Source: Meandrina meandrites
Taxonomy: Eukaryota > Cnidaria > Anthozoa > Scleractinia > Meandrinidae
Direction of reading: 5' to 3'
DNA length: 64,000 bases
NCBI GenBank assembly: GCA_963693305.1
Contig: OY855908.1
Coordinates: forward strand, 21,749,493-21,813,492
A model generated the notes under the pieces. It was given only the letters and a program-made list of their open reading frames with translations, had not been told where the DNA came from and did not search any database. The position numbers and the translations under genes were made by a program. Below are positions 1 to 11,090 of this stretch, one piece after another; the first letter of the stretch is position 1; each line of letters begins with the position of its first letter.

Positions 1-1033
1 ATGGTGTCGGATGAAAACCACCAATACAGGTCAGATCAGCTCAGATCAAATTGCAATCCTAGAATACTGAGAATATGCTTCTGTTTATATTACTTGCACA
101 ATACTGTGACATGAGGCAGCCTAAAGTGCCTTTTGATTTTCAGATTTAGGGTGTTGCGCAAAATAATGAGTATGAATTTTGTAATTCTCGTTACTTTTCC
201 AATAACTGAACCAAATTGAGTCCCAGCTAAATACGTGTGGGCCTCACAACAACAATTTCATGCAGTCACATAGTAAAACTGACATATGGAATAATACAGA
301 ACACTAATATAGAAAAAATGCCTGATGGATTATAATGTCAACTTAATTACAACCAAATTCTGAAAATTAATGATAACTCATATTCTCAGTTGTAATAGAT
401 TCAATAAATGAGGATACACGTATAAAGAGACATGATATAGCATGAGTCAGATGTATTGGCATTTCAGTGTCAGGTTCTGATCACCAGAGAAACTTATGCT
501 TCTAAATTACCAGCAGAAAAGAGCTCATACCAGCGTGTCAATCATTATGACTACTCTTGCATGATGATAAAAGCAACTGACAACAGATATGGTAAATAGA
601 ACAGATATTTATTTTCCCCATTTTTGATAATGTGGTAGTTATACCTTATCGCACCTTTTTGGTATGCTTCGGCAGGATATCAGGTGAGTTTTCTTGAGCT
701 GTAGTACCCATTTTCTCAAGACACAGGCAAACTAAAATACCCATCGTGTGACCAAATGAGCCTGATTTGCAGCCAAACCATACCAGAAAGGTATGCTAAG
801 ATATTTACTGTACCCAAATTGGGCCAAAATCTGGTGATATCATATCAGTGACTTCATATTTCAAGAGAATCGGGCAATAGGCAAGGCGTCTCATATGCTT
901 ATTGCCAATGTATGTATGGTAAATGTCCATACTCGGGCTTACTGGTTAAAACAACAAAGTTTGAATTTTCATTTCACGGTGTTCAAGGAAATGCATTAAC
1001 ATGTAATATTTACACACACGGTCTTCTTTGCAG
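1..1033. other. Intron or 5' gene region, no exon recognised
   Basis: AT-rich sequence upstream of the first recognised CEP70-like exon. I see no convincing exon, RNA gene or repeat. It ends in a normal splice acceptor (AG at 1032-1033), so at least its right end is intron. The missing N-terminal exons must lie to the left of the window. Confidence 0.5.
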
Positions 1034-1198
1034 TTAATCAGTAATATCATGGATGTGATAAGCTCAAAAGATGGCCCCAAAATATCCGCTGAAGTTTTGT
1101 CACAGAGTGCCATTTCACACGAGTTTCACTGTGAGAAGGCATGGCGGAACATTATTCCAACACTGAGGCTGTGGCTTACAGAACTCTCAGGACTTCAA
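1034..1198 (+). CDS. CEP70: CEP70-like exon A (partial gene, 5' end outside window)
   Basis: A 165-bp exon of exactly 55 codons, bounded by an acceptor ending ttgcag and a donor gtgagt at 1199, phase 0 at both ends. The peptide begins LISNIMDVISS and ends LWLTELSGLQ; the segment AWRNIIPTLRLWLTEL resembles the middle of CEP70, a centrosomal coiled-coil protein that binds gamma-tubulin and helps organise microtubules. The call rests mainly on the downstream exons, which join in phase. The next exon is 17.4 kb away; that intron is full of repeats. Taken alone this exon would be an unassigned short ORF. Confidence is for its membership of the gene. Confidence 0.75.
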
Positions 1199-1290
1199 GT
1201 GAGTCACATTAGCAACCCAAAATATCCATAGCTATTTTCCAGTTTATCAGTGAAAGCTGAATAACCATTCTTTGGTGACAAATTACCTTA

Positions 1291-1508
1291 TTAACCGCGC
1301 GGCCATGGGCCGAGCGTGGTTCTTGCTCTGCACGGGATTTATTGGTTTTTTTAACCGCGCGGCCATGGGCCGAGCGCGGTTCTTGCTCTGCACGGGATTT
1401 ATTAACCGCATGGCCATAGGCCGAACGCGGTTCTTGCTCTGCACGGGATTTTTTTTTTAACCGCGCGGCCATGGGCAGAGCGCGGTTCTTGCTCTGCACG
1501 GGATTTAT
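1291..1508. repeat. GC-rich ~55-bp tandem repeat, four copies
   Basis: Units start near 1291, 1351, 1402 and 1457. Each has a GC-rich near-palindrome around GCGCGGCCATGGGCCGAGCG followed by a run reading gttcttgctctgcacggg and a T-rich spacer. Two further copies occur at 2896-2999. Both clusters sit just upstream of a copy of the larger array unit, so they are probably an internal minisatellite of that family. Apparent ORFs on both strands here are products of the repeat. Confidence 0.85.
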
Positions 1509-1523
1509 TTTTCGTTTTTTTTT

Positions 1524-4500
1524 GTCGGTGACCAGACCCAAACCTCAACTCGGCCAAATCTCGATCGAAACTTTGAATCACGCAACCAATGATGTTTAAT
1601 CGCCAAAAGCTGATGAAACATTAATGTACGGAAAATGTTACGGATATTCTTTTCTTTATTGTAATATTAAATATATTTTCTTTAGGTTTTATGGAAGCGT
1701 TGTATTCGAAGCCAATATTGAATACACTAAAAAATGCAATAACATGTACGTCAGCCATGGAATGCGCTGATGTTGCAGATTTCACTTTCGTTACGTGACA
1801 AATAACATTGTGTTTTCTTTGCAAGTTTATACCGGCAGAAGCGACGGTCATTAATTTATTTGCACTTCTGCAAGTATTTCTTGTGGGTTTAGGTAATTGA
1901 AGTGGATCCTTTGGCTGTTTGATCGAAGCGAGTTTAGAGATTTGAAGGAAAATGAAATATTTGCAAAGGTAAACAATTGAGCGTGCCTGGACATGCAGGG
2001 GTTACGTCATTAGTAGGGAAAAAAACAACAAACTAATTATAGCCGGGAATAACGTAAACCACGGATTGTGTGACTCGCCTGACTACTTTGCTAGTCCATC
2101 ACTCATAGTACAAAAAAAATTGAAACATGAATGTACGGAAATTGTTGCGGATATATTTTTTTTATTGTGTGTAAAATATTTTTTCTGTTGGTTTTATCGA
2201 AGCCTTGGATTCGAAGGGAATATTGAATACACTAAAAAAGGTATTACCTCCCTCAGCCACGGAATGCGCTGAAAGCTGAGAAATAATAACCTGCGTACTT
2301 TGCAAGCTTTTTTCGCCAGAAGCGATGGTCGTTAATTAGTTGGAAATTTTGTGAGTATTTCTCGTGGGTTTAGGCAATTGAAGTGAATTCTTTGACTGTT
2401 TCATCGAAGCGAGTTCAGAGATCTGCAGGAAAAAAATTGTGCCTAGGCAAGCGCTTGCAAGGATTGCGTTATTGGTAGGGAAATTACCGCCGTACACCGC
2501 CGTGCTAAAGATAGCCGTGAACAATGCAAAGCCTGAAATAACTACCTTCTTACGGCCTAACTCATGGTATAAACCAATTACATTTAATCGTCACTTTTAC
2601 GAAAAGAAAATATCTGTTAGCGTTCAAATAGCGGAATGTTTAATTCATGCCCATACATGTCCCAAGCGAAGTTCCAGATTAAGACCATTACGTCATCAAA
2701 AATTTCACAACGGCTATGGGCGATGGTGCAATACTGGATTGTGTGACTCGCGTAACTACTTTGCTGGTTCTTTACTCTAAGTACAAAACAAATTTAATTT
2801 AACTGTGACTTTTCTAGGTAAGAAACCTGTTAATTAGCAAAAATGGAGTTAATTTAAAAAACGCGCGGTTTTAAGATGCTTGCATCTTCTTGTTAACCGT
2901 GCGGCCATGGGCCGAGCGCGGTTCTTGCTTTACACGGGATTTTTTTAACCGCGCGGCCATGGGCCGAGCGCGGTTCTTGTTTTACATGGGATTTATTTTT
3001 TTTTTTTTTTATGTCGGTGACCAGACGCAAACCTCCACTCGGCCAAATCGTGATCGGGACTGAATCACGCAACCTGTGATGTTTATTCACCAAAAGCTGT
3101 TGAAACATGAATGTACGGAAAATGTTGTGGATATTGTTTTCTTTATTGTGTATAAAGTATATTTTCTTTTGGTTTTATCGAAGCATTGGATTCAAAGCCA
3201 ATGTTGAATACACTGAAAAAGGTATTACGTCAGCCATGGAATGCGCTGATGTTGCAGGTTTCACTTTCGTTACGTGACAAATAACATTGTGTTTCATTTG
3301 CATGTTTATGTCGGCAGAAGCGACGGTCATTAATTTAATTTGTTTCCTCTTCTGCGAGTATTTCTTGTGGGTTTAGGCAATCGAAGTGAATTCTTTGGCT
3401 ATTTCCTTGAAGTGAGTTCAAATATTTGAAAGGAAAAAAATATTTGCTTAAGTAAACAATTGAGCGTGCCCGAACGTGCAGGGGTTACGTCATTAGAAGG
3501 GAAAAACCCCCAAGCTAACTGAAGCTATCCGGGGACAACGTAACCCTCGGATTGTGTGACTAACGTGACTACTTTGCTAGTCCTTTACTCATAATGCAAA
3601 CAGATTAAATTTAACCGTGACTTTTGAGAAAGAAAGCTGTTAATTAGCCACAAATATAAGCTCGGTTTTAAGTTGCTATAGCAACTTCTTGTTATTTTTT
3701 TTTTTGTCGGTGACCAGACGCAAACCTCCACTCGGCCAAATCGTGTTTGGGGCTTTGAAATCACGCAACCTATGATGTTTATTCGCCAAAAGCTGTTGAA
3801 ACATTAATGTACCGAAAATGTTGCGGATATTGTTTTCTTTATTGTGTATAAAGTATATTTTCTTTTGGTTTTATCGAAGCGTTGGATTCAAAGCGAATGT
3901 TGAATACACTGAAAAAAGGTATTACGTCAGCCATGGAATGTGCTGATGTTGCAGGTTTCACTTTCGTTATGTGACAAATAACATTGTGTTTTATTTGCAT
4001 GTTTATGTCGGCAGAAGCGACGGTCATTAATTTAATTTGTTTCCTCTTCTGCGAGTATTTCTTGTGGGTTTAGGCAATCGAAGTGAATTCTTTGGCTATT
4101 TCATCGAAGTGAGTTCAAGGATTTGAAAGGAAATGAAATATTTGCTTAAGTAAACAATTGAGCGTGTCCGAACGTGCAGGGGTTACGTCATTAGAAGGGA
4201 AAACCCCCAAGGTAAGCACTTGCAAGGATTACATCATTGGTAGGGAAATTACCGCCGTACACCACCCTTCTAAATATAGCCGTGAACATTGTAATGCTTG
4301 AAATGTTAGAATCGTGTGATTGCCTTCCTGCGGGCTCTCACTCACGGCACAAACCAATTACATTTAATCGTGACTTTTACCTAAAGAAAATAACAGTTAT
4401 TACTAGCATCCAAGTACTGGAATGCTAGTTTTCTTTTTGTTTAATTCATGCCCATTCATGTCTTCAGCGAAGTTCCAGATTAAGACCATTACGTCATCAT

Positions 4501-7500
4501 AAATTTCACAACGGCTATGGACGATGGTGCAACATTGGATTGTGTGACTCGCGTGACTACTTTGGTATTCCTTTACTCATAGTGCAAACAGATTAAATTT
4601 CGCCCTGACTTTTGAGGAAGAAAGCTGTGCATTAGCAAAAAAATATAAGCGCGGTTTTAAGTTGCTATAGCAACTTCTTGTTTTTTTTTGTGTCGGTGAC
4701 CAGACGCAAACCTCCACTCGGCCAAATCGCGATTGGGGCTTTGAAATCACGCAACCTATGATGTTTATTCGCCAAAAGCTGTTGAAACGTTATTGTACCG
4801 AAAATGTTGCGGATATTGTTTTCTTTATTGTGTAAAAAGTATATTTTCTTTTGGTTTTATCGAAGAGTTGGATTCAAAGCCAATGTTGAATACACTGAAA
4901 AAGGTATTACGTCAGCCATGGAATGCGCTGATGTTGCAGGTTTCACTTTCGTTACGTGACAAATAACATTGTTTCATTTGCATGTTTATGTCGGCAGAAG
5001 CGACGGTCATTAATTTAATTTGTTTCCTCTTTTGTGAGTATTTCTTGTGGGTTTAGGCAATCGAAGTGAATTCTTTGGCTATTTCCTTGAAGTGAGTTCA
5101 AATATTTGAAAGGAAATGAAATATTTGCTTAAGTACACAATTGAGCGTGCCTGAACGTGCAGGGCTTACGTCATTAGAAGGGAAAACCCCCAAGCTAAAG
5201 ATAGCCGGGGACAAGGTAAACCTCGGATTGTGTGACTAACGTGACTACTTTGCTAGCCCTTTAATCATAATGCAAACATATTAAATTTAACCGTGACTTT
5301 TGAAAAAGAAAGCTGTTAATTAGCCAAAAATATAAGCGCGGTTTTAAGTTGCTATAGCAACTTCTTGTTTTTTTTTTGTCGGTGACCAGACGCAAACCTC
5401 CACTCGGCCAAATCGTGATCGGGACTGGATCACGCAACCTGTGATGTTTATTCGCCAAAAGCTGTTGAAACATGAATGAGTGTACGGAAAATGTTGCGGA
5501 TATTGTTTTCTTTATTGTGTATAAAGTATATTTTCTTTTGGTTTTATCGAGGCGTTGGATTCAAAGCGAATGTTGAATACACTGAAAAAGGAATTACGTC
5601 AGCCATGGAATGCGCTGATGTTGCAGGTTTCACTTTCGTTACGTGACAAAATTAATAACATTGTGTTTCATTTGCATGTTTATGTCGGCAGAAGCGACGG
5701 TCATTAATTTAATTTGTTTCCTCTTCTGCGAGTATTTCTTGTGGGTTTAGGCAATCGAAGTGAATTCTTTGGCTATTTCCTTGAAGTGAGTTCAAATATT
5801 TGAAAACAATTGAGCGTGCCCGCATGTGCAGGGGCTACGTCATTAGAAGGGAAAAACCCCCAACCTTAAGATAGCCGGGGACGACGTAAATCTAGGATTG
5901 TGTGACTAACGTGAGCACTTTGCTAGTCCTTTACTCATAATGCAAACTGATTAAATTTAACTGTGACTTTTGAGAAAGAAAGCTGTTAATTAGCCAAAAA
6001 TATAAGCGCGGTTTTAAGTTGCTATAGCAACTTCTTGTTTTTTTTAGTTTTAGTTTTTTTTTCGTCGGTGACTGGACCCAAACCTCCACTCAGCCAAATC
6101 GTGATTGGGACTTTGCGTCACGCAACCTGTGATGTTTATTCGCCAAAAGCTGTCGAAACATTAAAACGTATGGAAAATGTTACGGATATTGTTTTCTTTA
6201 TTGAGTTTAAAGTATATTTTCTTTTGGTTTTGGAGTGTTGGACTCGAAGCTAATATTGAATACACTAAAAAAAGGTATTACATCAGCCATGGAATGCGCT
6301 GATGTTGCAGGTTTCACTTTCGCTACGTGACAAATAACACTGTGTTTTCTTTGCAAGTTTATATCAGCAAAAGCAACGGTCATTAATGTGTTTGCTCTTT
6401 TGAGAGCATTTCTTGTGGGTTTAGGCAATTGAAATGAATTCTTTGGCTATTTCATCTAAGTGAGTTAGAGATTTGAAGGGAAATGAAATATTTGCTAAAG
6501 TAAACAATTGAGCGTGCCCGAACGTGCAGGTATTACGTCACTAGAAAGGAAAAACCCCCAAGCTAAAGATAGCTGGAGCTAACATAAGCCTCGGATTTGT
6601 GACTCGCGTGACTACTTTGCTTGTCTTACTCATAGTGCAAACAGATTGAATTTATCCGTGACTTTTGAGCTTGAAAGCTGTTAAGTAGCAAAAAATATAA
6701 GCGCGGTTTTAAGTTGCTAGCAACTTCTTGGTTTTTTTGTCGGTAATCAGACCCAAACCTCCACTTGGCCAAATCGTGATCGGGACTGTATCATATATCC
6801 CGCAACCTGTGATATTTATTTGCCAAAAGCTGTTGAAACATTAATGTACGGAAAATGTTACGAATATGGTTTTCTTTATTGTGTATAAAATATTTTTCTT
6901 TTGGTCTTATCGAAGCCGTGGATTCAAAGGGAATAGTAATGGTCATTAATTTATTTAAAATTTTGCATGTATTTCTTGCGGGTTTAGGCAATTGAAGTGA
7001 ATTCTTTGGCTGTTTTAATCAAAGCGAGTTCCAAAATTTGAAGGGAAATGAAATATTTGCTGAAGTAAACAATTGAGCGTGCCCGAGCGTGCAGAGGTTA
7101 CGTCATTATAAGGGAAAAACCCCCAAAGCTAAAGCTAGCAATGGATAACGTAAACCTCAGATTGTGTGACTCATGTGACTACTTTGACTCATAGTAGAAA
7201 AAAGTTAATCTTAACCGTGGCTTTTGCAGAAGAAAGTTGTTAATTAGCAAAAGTGGAGTTAATTTTTGAAACGCGGTTATCAAAGGGTTAGCAAAGGGAA
7301 TATTGAATACACTAAAACAAGGTATTACATCAGCCATGGAATGCGCTGATGTTTCAGGTTTCACTTTCGCTAACTGACAAATAATATTGTGGGTTTTTTT
7401 TACAAGTTTATATTGGCAGAAGCGACGGTCATTAATTGATTTGCAATTTTGCGAGTATTTCTTGTGGGTCTAGACAATTTAAATGAATTCTTAGGCTGTT

Positions 7501-7790
7501 TCATTGAGGCGAGTTCAGAGATTTGTAGGAAAATTAAATATTTGCTAAGGTAAACAAGTGACCGTGCCCGAACGTGCAGGGGATACGTCATTAGTAGATA
7601 AAAAAACCTTAGGCTAAAGATAACTGGGTATAACGTAAACCTCGGATTGTGTGACTCGCCTGACTGCTTTGCCATTTCTTACTTGTAGTGCAAACAAATA
7701 AAATTTAACCGTATTTTTTGAGGAAGAAAGCTGTCAATTAGCCAAAAATAAAAGCGCGGTTTTAAGTTGCTAGCAACTTCTTGTTTATAT
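1524..7790 (+). repeat. Head-to-tail array of ~690-1000 bp units ending in a hairpin
   Basis: The motif gtcggtgacc (or a variant) recurs at about 1524, 3013, 3706, 4692, 5378, 6064 and 6739, all in one orientation. Spacings are near 690 bp for four intervals and about 990-1490 bp for longer ones, which carry an extra ~300 bp block (for example 4200-4440) or the GC-rich minirepeats. Each unit carries conserved stretches such as gccatggaatgcgctgatgt and ttcttgtgggtttaggcaat. Units end with a small hairpin (AAGTTGC, loop, GCAACTT) followed by CTTGT and a T run. No transposase ORF is visible. The head-to-tail order and terminal hairpin suggest a non-autonomous rolling-circle (Helitron/Helentron-like) family; that class is inference. 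Confidence 0.8.
2896..2999. repeat. Second cluster of the GC-rich minirepeat, two copies
   Basis: Two ~52-bp copies of the unit seen at 1291-1508, directly before the array copy at 3013. The position repeats the arrangement at the left end of the array, so these copies belong to the array unit. Confidence 0.8.
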
Positions 7791-7984
7791 ATCAGCTGGC
7801 CGGCTGGTTAATTGGGTTTTTTTCTAAAATACTTTTTTAAATTTGCCGTTGGATTCAAGGACGTTCTTATGCAATTTTATTGAAAGCTCAAACTCCTCAG
7901 CAAATACAGCAGCGAATAAAGCGAAATAAATGGGAAGGACTAAAAGATTAAACCTTGCTAGAAGCAAGTTCTTTTTCTTCCCAG

Positions 7985-8900
7985 GTTGTTGTCTGTGTAC
8001 ACCCCAAACTCTGATCCCAGTGTGTACTCTCAAAACTTCTCTGCTACAGCCCACTTCAGTGCTCAAAGTTCCAACCTCATGGAAGAGTAGTTCTTCATGT
8101 TCCACTCAGCTCGACGCAGACCCCAGCTGGCCTAAGAGATGACTCTGAGCTTGCCATTGTGATTCTGGGTTAATACAGCACCTCGCCCCTTATCAGATGC
8201 ATCGGTCTCCACGATAAATGGTTTAGTGCAGTCGGGATAGGGCAACACCATTACACTTGAGAGAGCAGCACATAGGTCATTGAAAACTGTCTGGCACTCT
8301 CCTTCCCAGTGCTCACTGGCAATGACACTTTTGATCTTTGTCCCCTTCTCTGATATCTTGGCCATCAGCCAAGGGAATGGTGCTGCTGTCTGTACGAAAC
8401 CGGAGACGAACTGTCGGTAGTAAAATGTGAATCCCTAGAATGACCTTAAATCCTTTAGCATTCTCGGGGTAGGCCATTGTGACACTGCCTCTGTGTTAGT
8501 TGGATCAGTTGCTATGCCCTTTGACAACACCACATGACCAAGGTTCCTCACCCGGCTTTGGAAGAACTGGCACTTCTCTGCTTCTATCTTAACCCCATGC
8601 TCCCTCAGCTTCTGAAACAATCACTCAAGCCGTCTGAGGTAGCCTGCATTGCTGTCACTGTACACGTCCAGGTATACCAGAAGAAACAGCAGCAGATCTT
8701 GAGGGAAGATTGTCCGCGTCAGCGGCTGGAATGCGGCAGGAGCATTGCACAATCTGAACGGCATCCGATTTTACTCGAACAGGCCCATCGGGGTTGGTAA
8801 ACACTGCCTTATGCCAGGGTTGTCTTGGTGTACCTCCACTTGGTTGTATGCTGATGCCAGATCAATCACTGAGAAACACCATGCCCCACCCACTTTCTCC
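7985..8900 (-). pseudogene. Gypsy-type retrotransposon, RT and RNase H remnant
   Basis: Read on the minus strand from 8880 this gives a reverse transcriptase palm (VIDLASAYNQVEV, then RMPFRLCNAPAAFQ), the thumb (VKIEAEKCQFFQ, then LGHVV), and RNase H (FIVETDASDKGRGAVL, near 8165-8220; ALKWAV and YTDNN near 8000-8060). The RT catalytic box reads Y-L-D-V where active enzymes have Y-x-D-D. There are in-frame stops after GLFE, after RRLE, after LRVIS and twice within RNase H. These are hallmarks of a Ty3/Gypsy (Metaviridae-type) pol gene that has decayed. No long terminal repeats were recognised beside it. It lies in the first large intron of the CEP70-like gene, antisense to it. Confidence 0.9.
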
Positions 8901-9001
8901 TGATGAAGGCTGAAGTTTCAGCCGAAACGTTGGGACTTTTTACAAACATTTTACTAACATTTTTACATTTTTAACCAGAGTAACGTTTATTTTATTTTCG
9001 A
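8899..9001 (+). mobile_element. Penelope-derived fragment with hammerhead-like core
   Basis: About 100 bp that interrupts the Gypsy remnant between protease and RT. It begins cctgatgaagg, has a 6-bp stem (GGCTGA with TCAGCC, 8908-8923) and then GAAACGTT. The order CTGATGA, stem, GAAAC is the hammerhead ribozyme core, known from terminal repeats of Penelope-like elements. AACG followed by TTTA near 8983 could close stem III. No pairing partner for stem I is visible, so it is probably a fossil. Assignment to Penelope is by resemblance and is inference. Confidence 0.5.
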
Positions 9002-9060
9002 TCATGAACACTTCTTCTGTTGCTGTGCATCTTTGCTGGGGGTTTGATTGCCCTTCAGCT

Positions 9061-9420
9061 TCAGCAACGCAGCCCACTCTGGATCTTTGCGAGTACATTT
9101 GTCCCCAAGACACCAGGTCTTCTCCTCCTCTGCTGAACAGTGGCTGCTGTGTCTTTGAGAACCAGCACTCCGCACTTTGGGACTGCCACTCCTTCTACTA
9201 TGACATCCTGCTCCAGGTAACGAAGGTACGAGATGCTGAGTCCATAAGCACCTCGCAGAGTCAGAATTTTTCTTCTGCCTTCTACTCCATGGCACATGGA
9301 CTCAAGTTTCCACTCATAGAAAGTCTGTGATATCAAGGTCACTATGGAGCCTGTGTCGACCAGGCGCTCTACTTGCACGCCTGCCGACCTTGCTGCCATG
9401 GTTGGTGTTCCACTGCATAT
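9061..9420 (-). pseudogene. Gypsy-type aspartic protease remnant
   Basis: Minus-strand reading frame (9399 to 9061) with LVDTGSIVTLI near its start: the Asp-Thr-Gly active site and following hydrophobic strand of retroviral-type proteases. It is the expected upstream neighbour of the RT remnant at 7985-8900 on the same strand, but the two are separated by the inserted fragment at 8899-9001 and some lost sequence. The C-terminal part shifts into another frame, so it is not functional. Confidence 0.75.
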
Positions 9421-9537
9421 CTAAGCTTAAGTACACAAATTGATTCCATCCATGCGAAACTCCTTGTTTTATTGAACAGTCTAACAGATCTATTGAACTA
9501 TTGTTTTACTTACTATTTAAACATTTTTATCAACTAT

Positions 9538-10149
9538 GGGCCAATTCGCACTAGCGGACAAATTTTGTAACAATTGGTTGATTTCATCACTTGTGTGTCA
9601 CTTATTACAGAAAACAAGTGCGAATACGTTTTTGGGGACCTAGAACTTTTCAAACAATTCAGGAAAACAAAGAAGCAGTTGTTTTATGATTGGCCCGCGT
9701 TGCACGCGCGATACATTTTGTCAAACAATCGCAAAAACAAGTTCGAACGACTTGTTGGACAAGGGCAAATTTTGTCAAAAACGGACAAATCTTCAAAGGG
9801 GCCGATGTCCTGCCTCAAGGCAGGACAAGTCATGACAAGTCGCATTCCAACGCCCCTTGTAATGCCAGATAACAATACGTTGTTGATTGGCTATTGTGTT
9901 TGGTCTGGATTGTACTATAAAACAATACGCGAAATTTTTGCGCGATAGGCGGCAAAACATGTTTCTGTGCCGAGGTGAGGTCGTGGAAGGATGGTAGTAC
10001 CGGCGTTGGAACAAATGAATGCGGAGGGAACCAGTTTTGCCGATACATGGAGGGGAAAAGAAATAGTTGTCTCTGACTTGTCACGACAATTTTGTTTTTG
10101 TCAAAAATGTCATGACATTTAAAACTTGTCCGCTAGTGCGAATCGGCCC
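9538..10149. mobile_element. 612-bp MITE with ~24-bp terminal inverted repeats
   Basis: The left end reads gggccaattcgcactagcgg and the right end ccgctagtgcgaatcggccc, inverted to one another with one mismatch in that stretch. No coding capacity. Inside are direct and inverted motifs such as the gccttgaggcagg-type palindrome near 9815. A second copy of its internal and right-hand part follows immediately in the same orientation from 10150. I see no convincing target duplication. Confidence 0.8.
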
Positions 10150-10816
10150 AAAGAAGCAGTTGTCTTATGATTGGTCCGCGTTGCATGCGCGATACATTTT
10201 GTCAAACAATCGCAAAAACAAGTGCGAACGACTTGTTGGACAAGGGTAAATTTTGTCAAAACAGACAAATCTTCAAAGGGGCCGATGTCCTCCCTCAAGG
10301 CAGGACAATTCATGACAAGTCACATTCCAACGCCCCTCGTAATGCCAGATAACAATACGTTCTTGATTGGCTATTGTGTTTGGTCTGGATTGTACTAAAA
10401 AACAAAACACGAAATTTTTCCACGATAGGCGGCAAAACACGTTTGTGTGCCGAGGTGAGGTCGTGGAAGGATGGCAATACTGGGGTTGGAACAAAAGAAT
10501 GCGGAGGGAACCAGTTTTGCCGATACATGGAGGGGAAAAGAAATAGTTTTCTTGCGACATTTTCGCCACATGAGCACAAAAACATCAGTACCAGGGTTCG
10601 CACAGTCTTGAAAAGTCCTTGAATTTTAGGGGGAGTCCTTGAAAAGTCCTTGAATTCCATTTTTCCTTGAAAAGTCCTTGAATTTCTGTGTAAGTCCTTG
10701 AAAAGTCCTTGAATTTTCTTCAACTTTAAAAATAGACTATGGTATTCTTTTCCTGTGTAAAGCACCTTCAAACTGTAAAACACGAGTGTAAAAGCAGCCA
10801 ATAAGGAGAAAAGACA

Positions 10817-10977
10817 AGAATGTAGAGAAGGAGATGGAGCAAACACATTTATAGCATTTAAATACCATCAAGAATGTAGAGAAGGAGATGGAGCAAACAC
10901 ATTTATAGCATTTAAATACCATCAAGGATGTAGAGAAGGAGATGGAGCAAACACATTTACAGCATTTATATACCATC
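10817..10977. repeat. 54-bp tandem repeat, three copies
   Basis: Units beginning aagaatgtagagaaggag start near 10817, 10871 and 10925. The unit is 18 codons long, so the minus strand stays open with a repeated KCYKCVCSISFSTFL pattern; this is a product of the period, not a gene. Confidence 0.85.
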
Positions 10978-11090
10978 TGTTAAATTACCTCCCTGGTAGG
11001 GGAGGGTTGTCCAATACACCCGATCTGTAACGGGTCGTCAAAGGGGTTGACGGTCCGACACGGATCGTTCAATCCGTCTACGCAACATGA

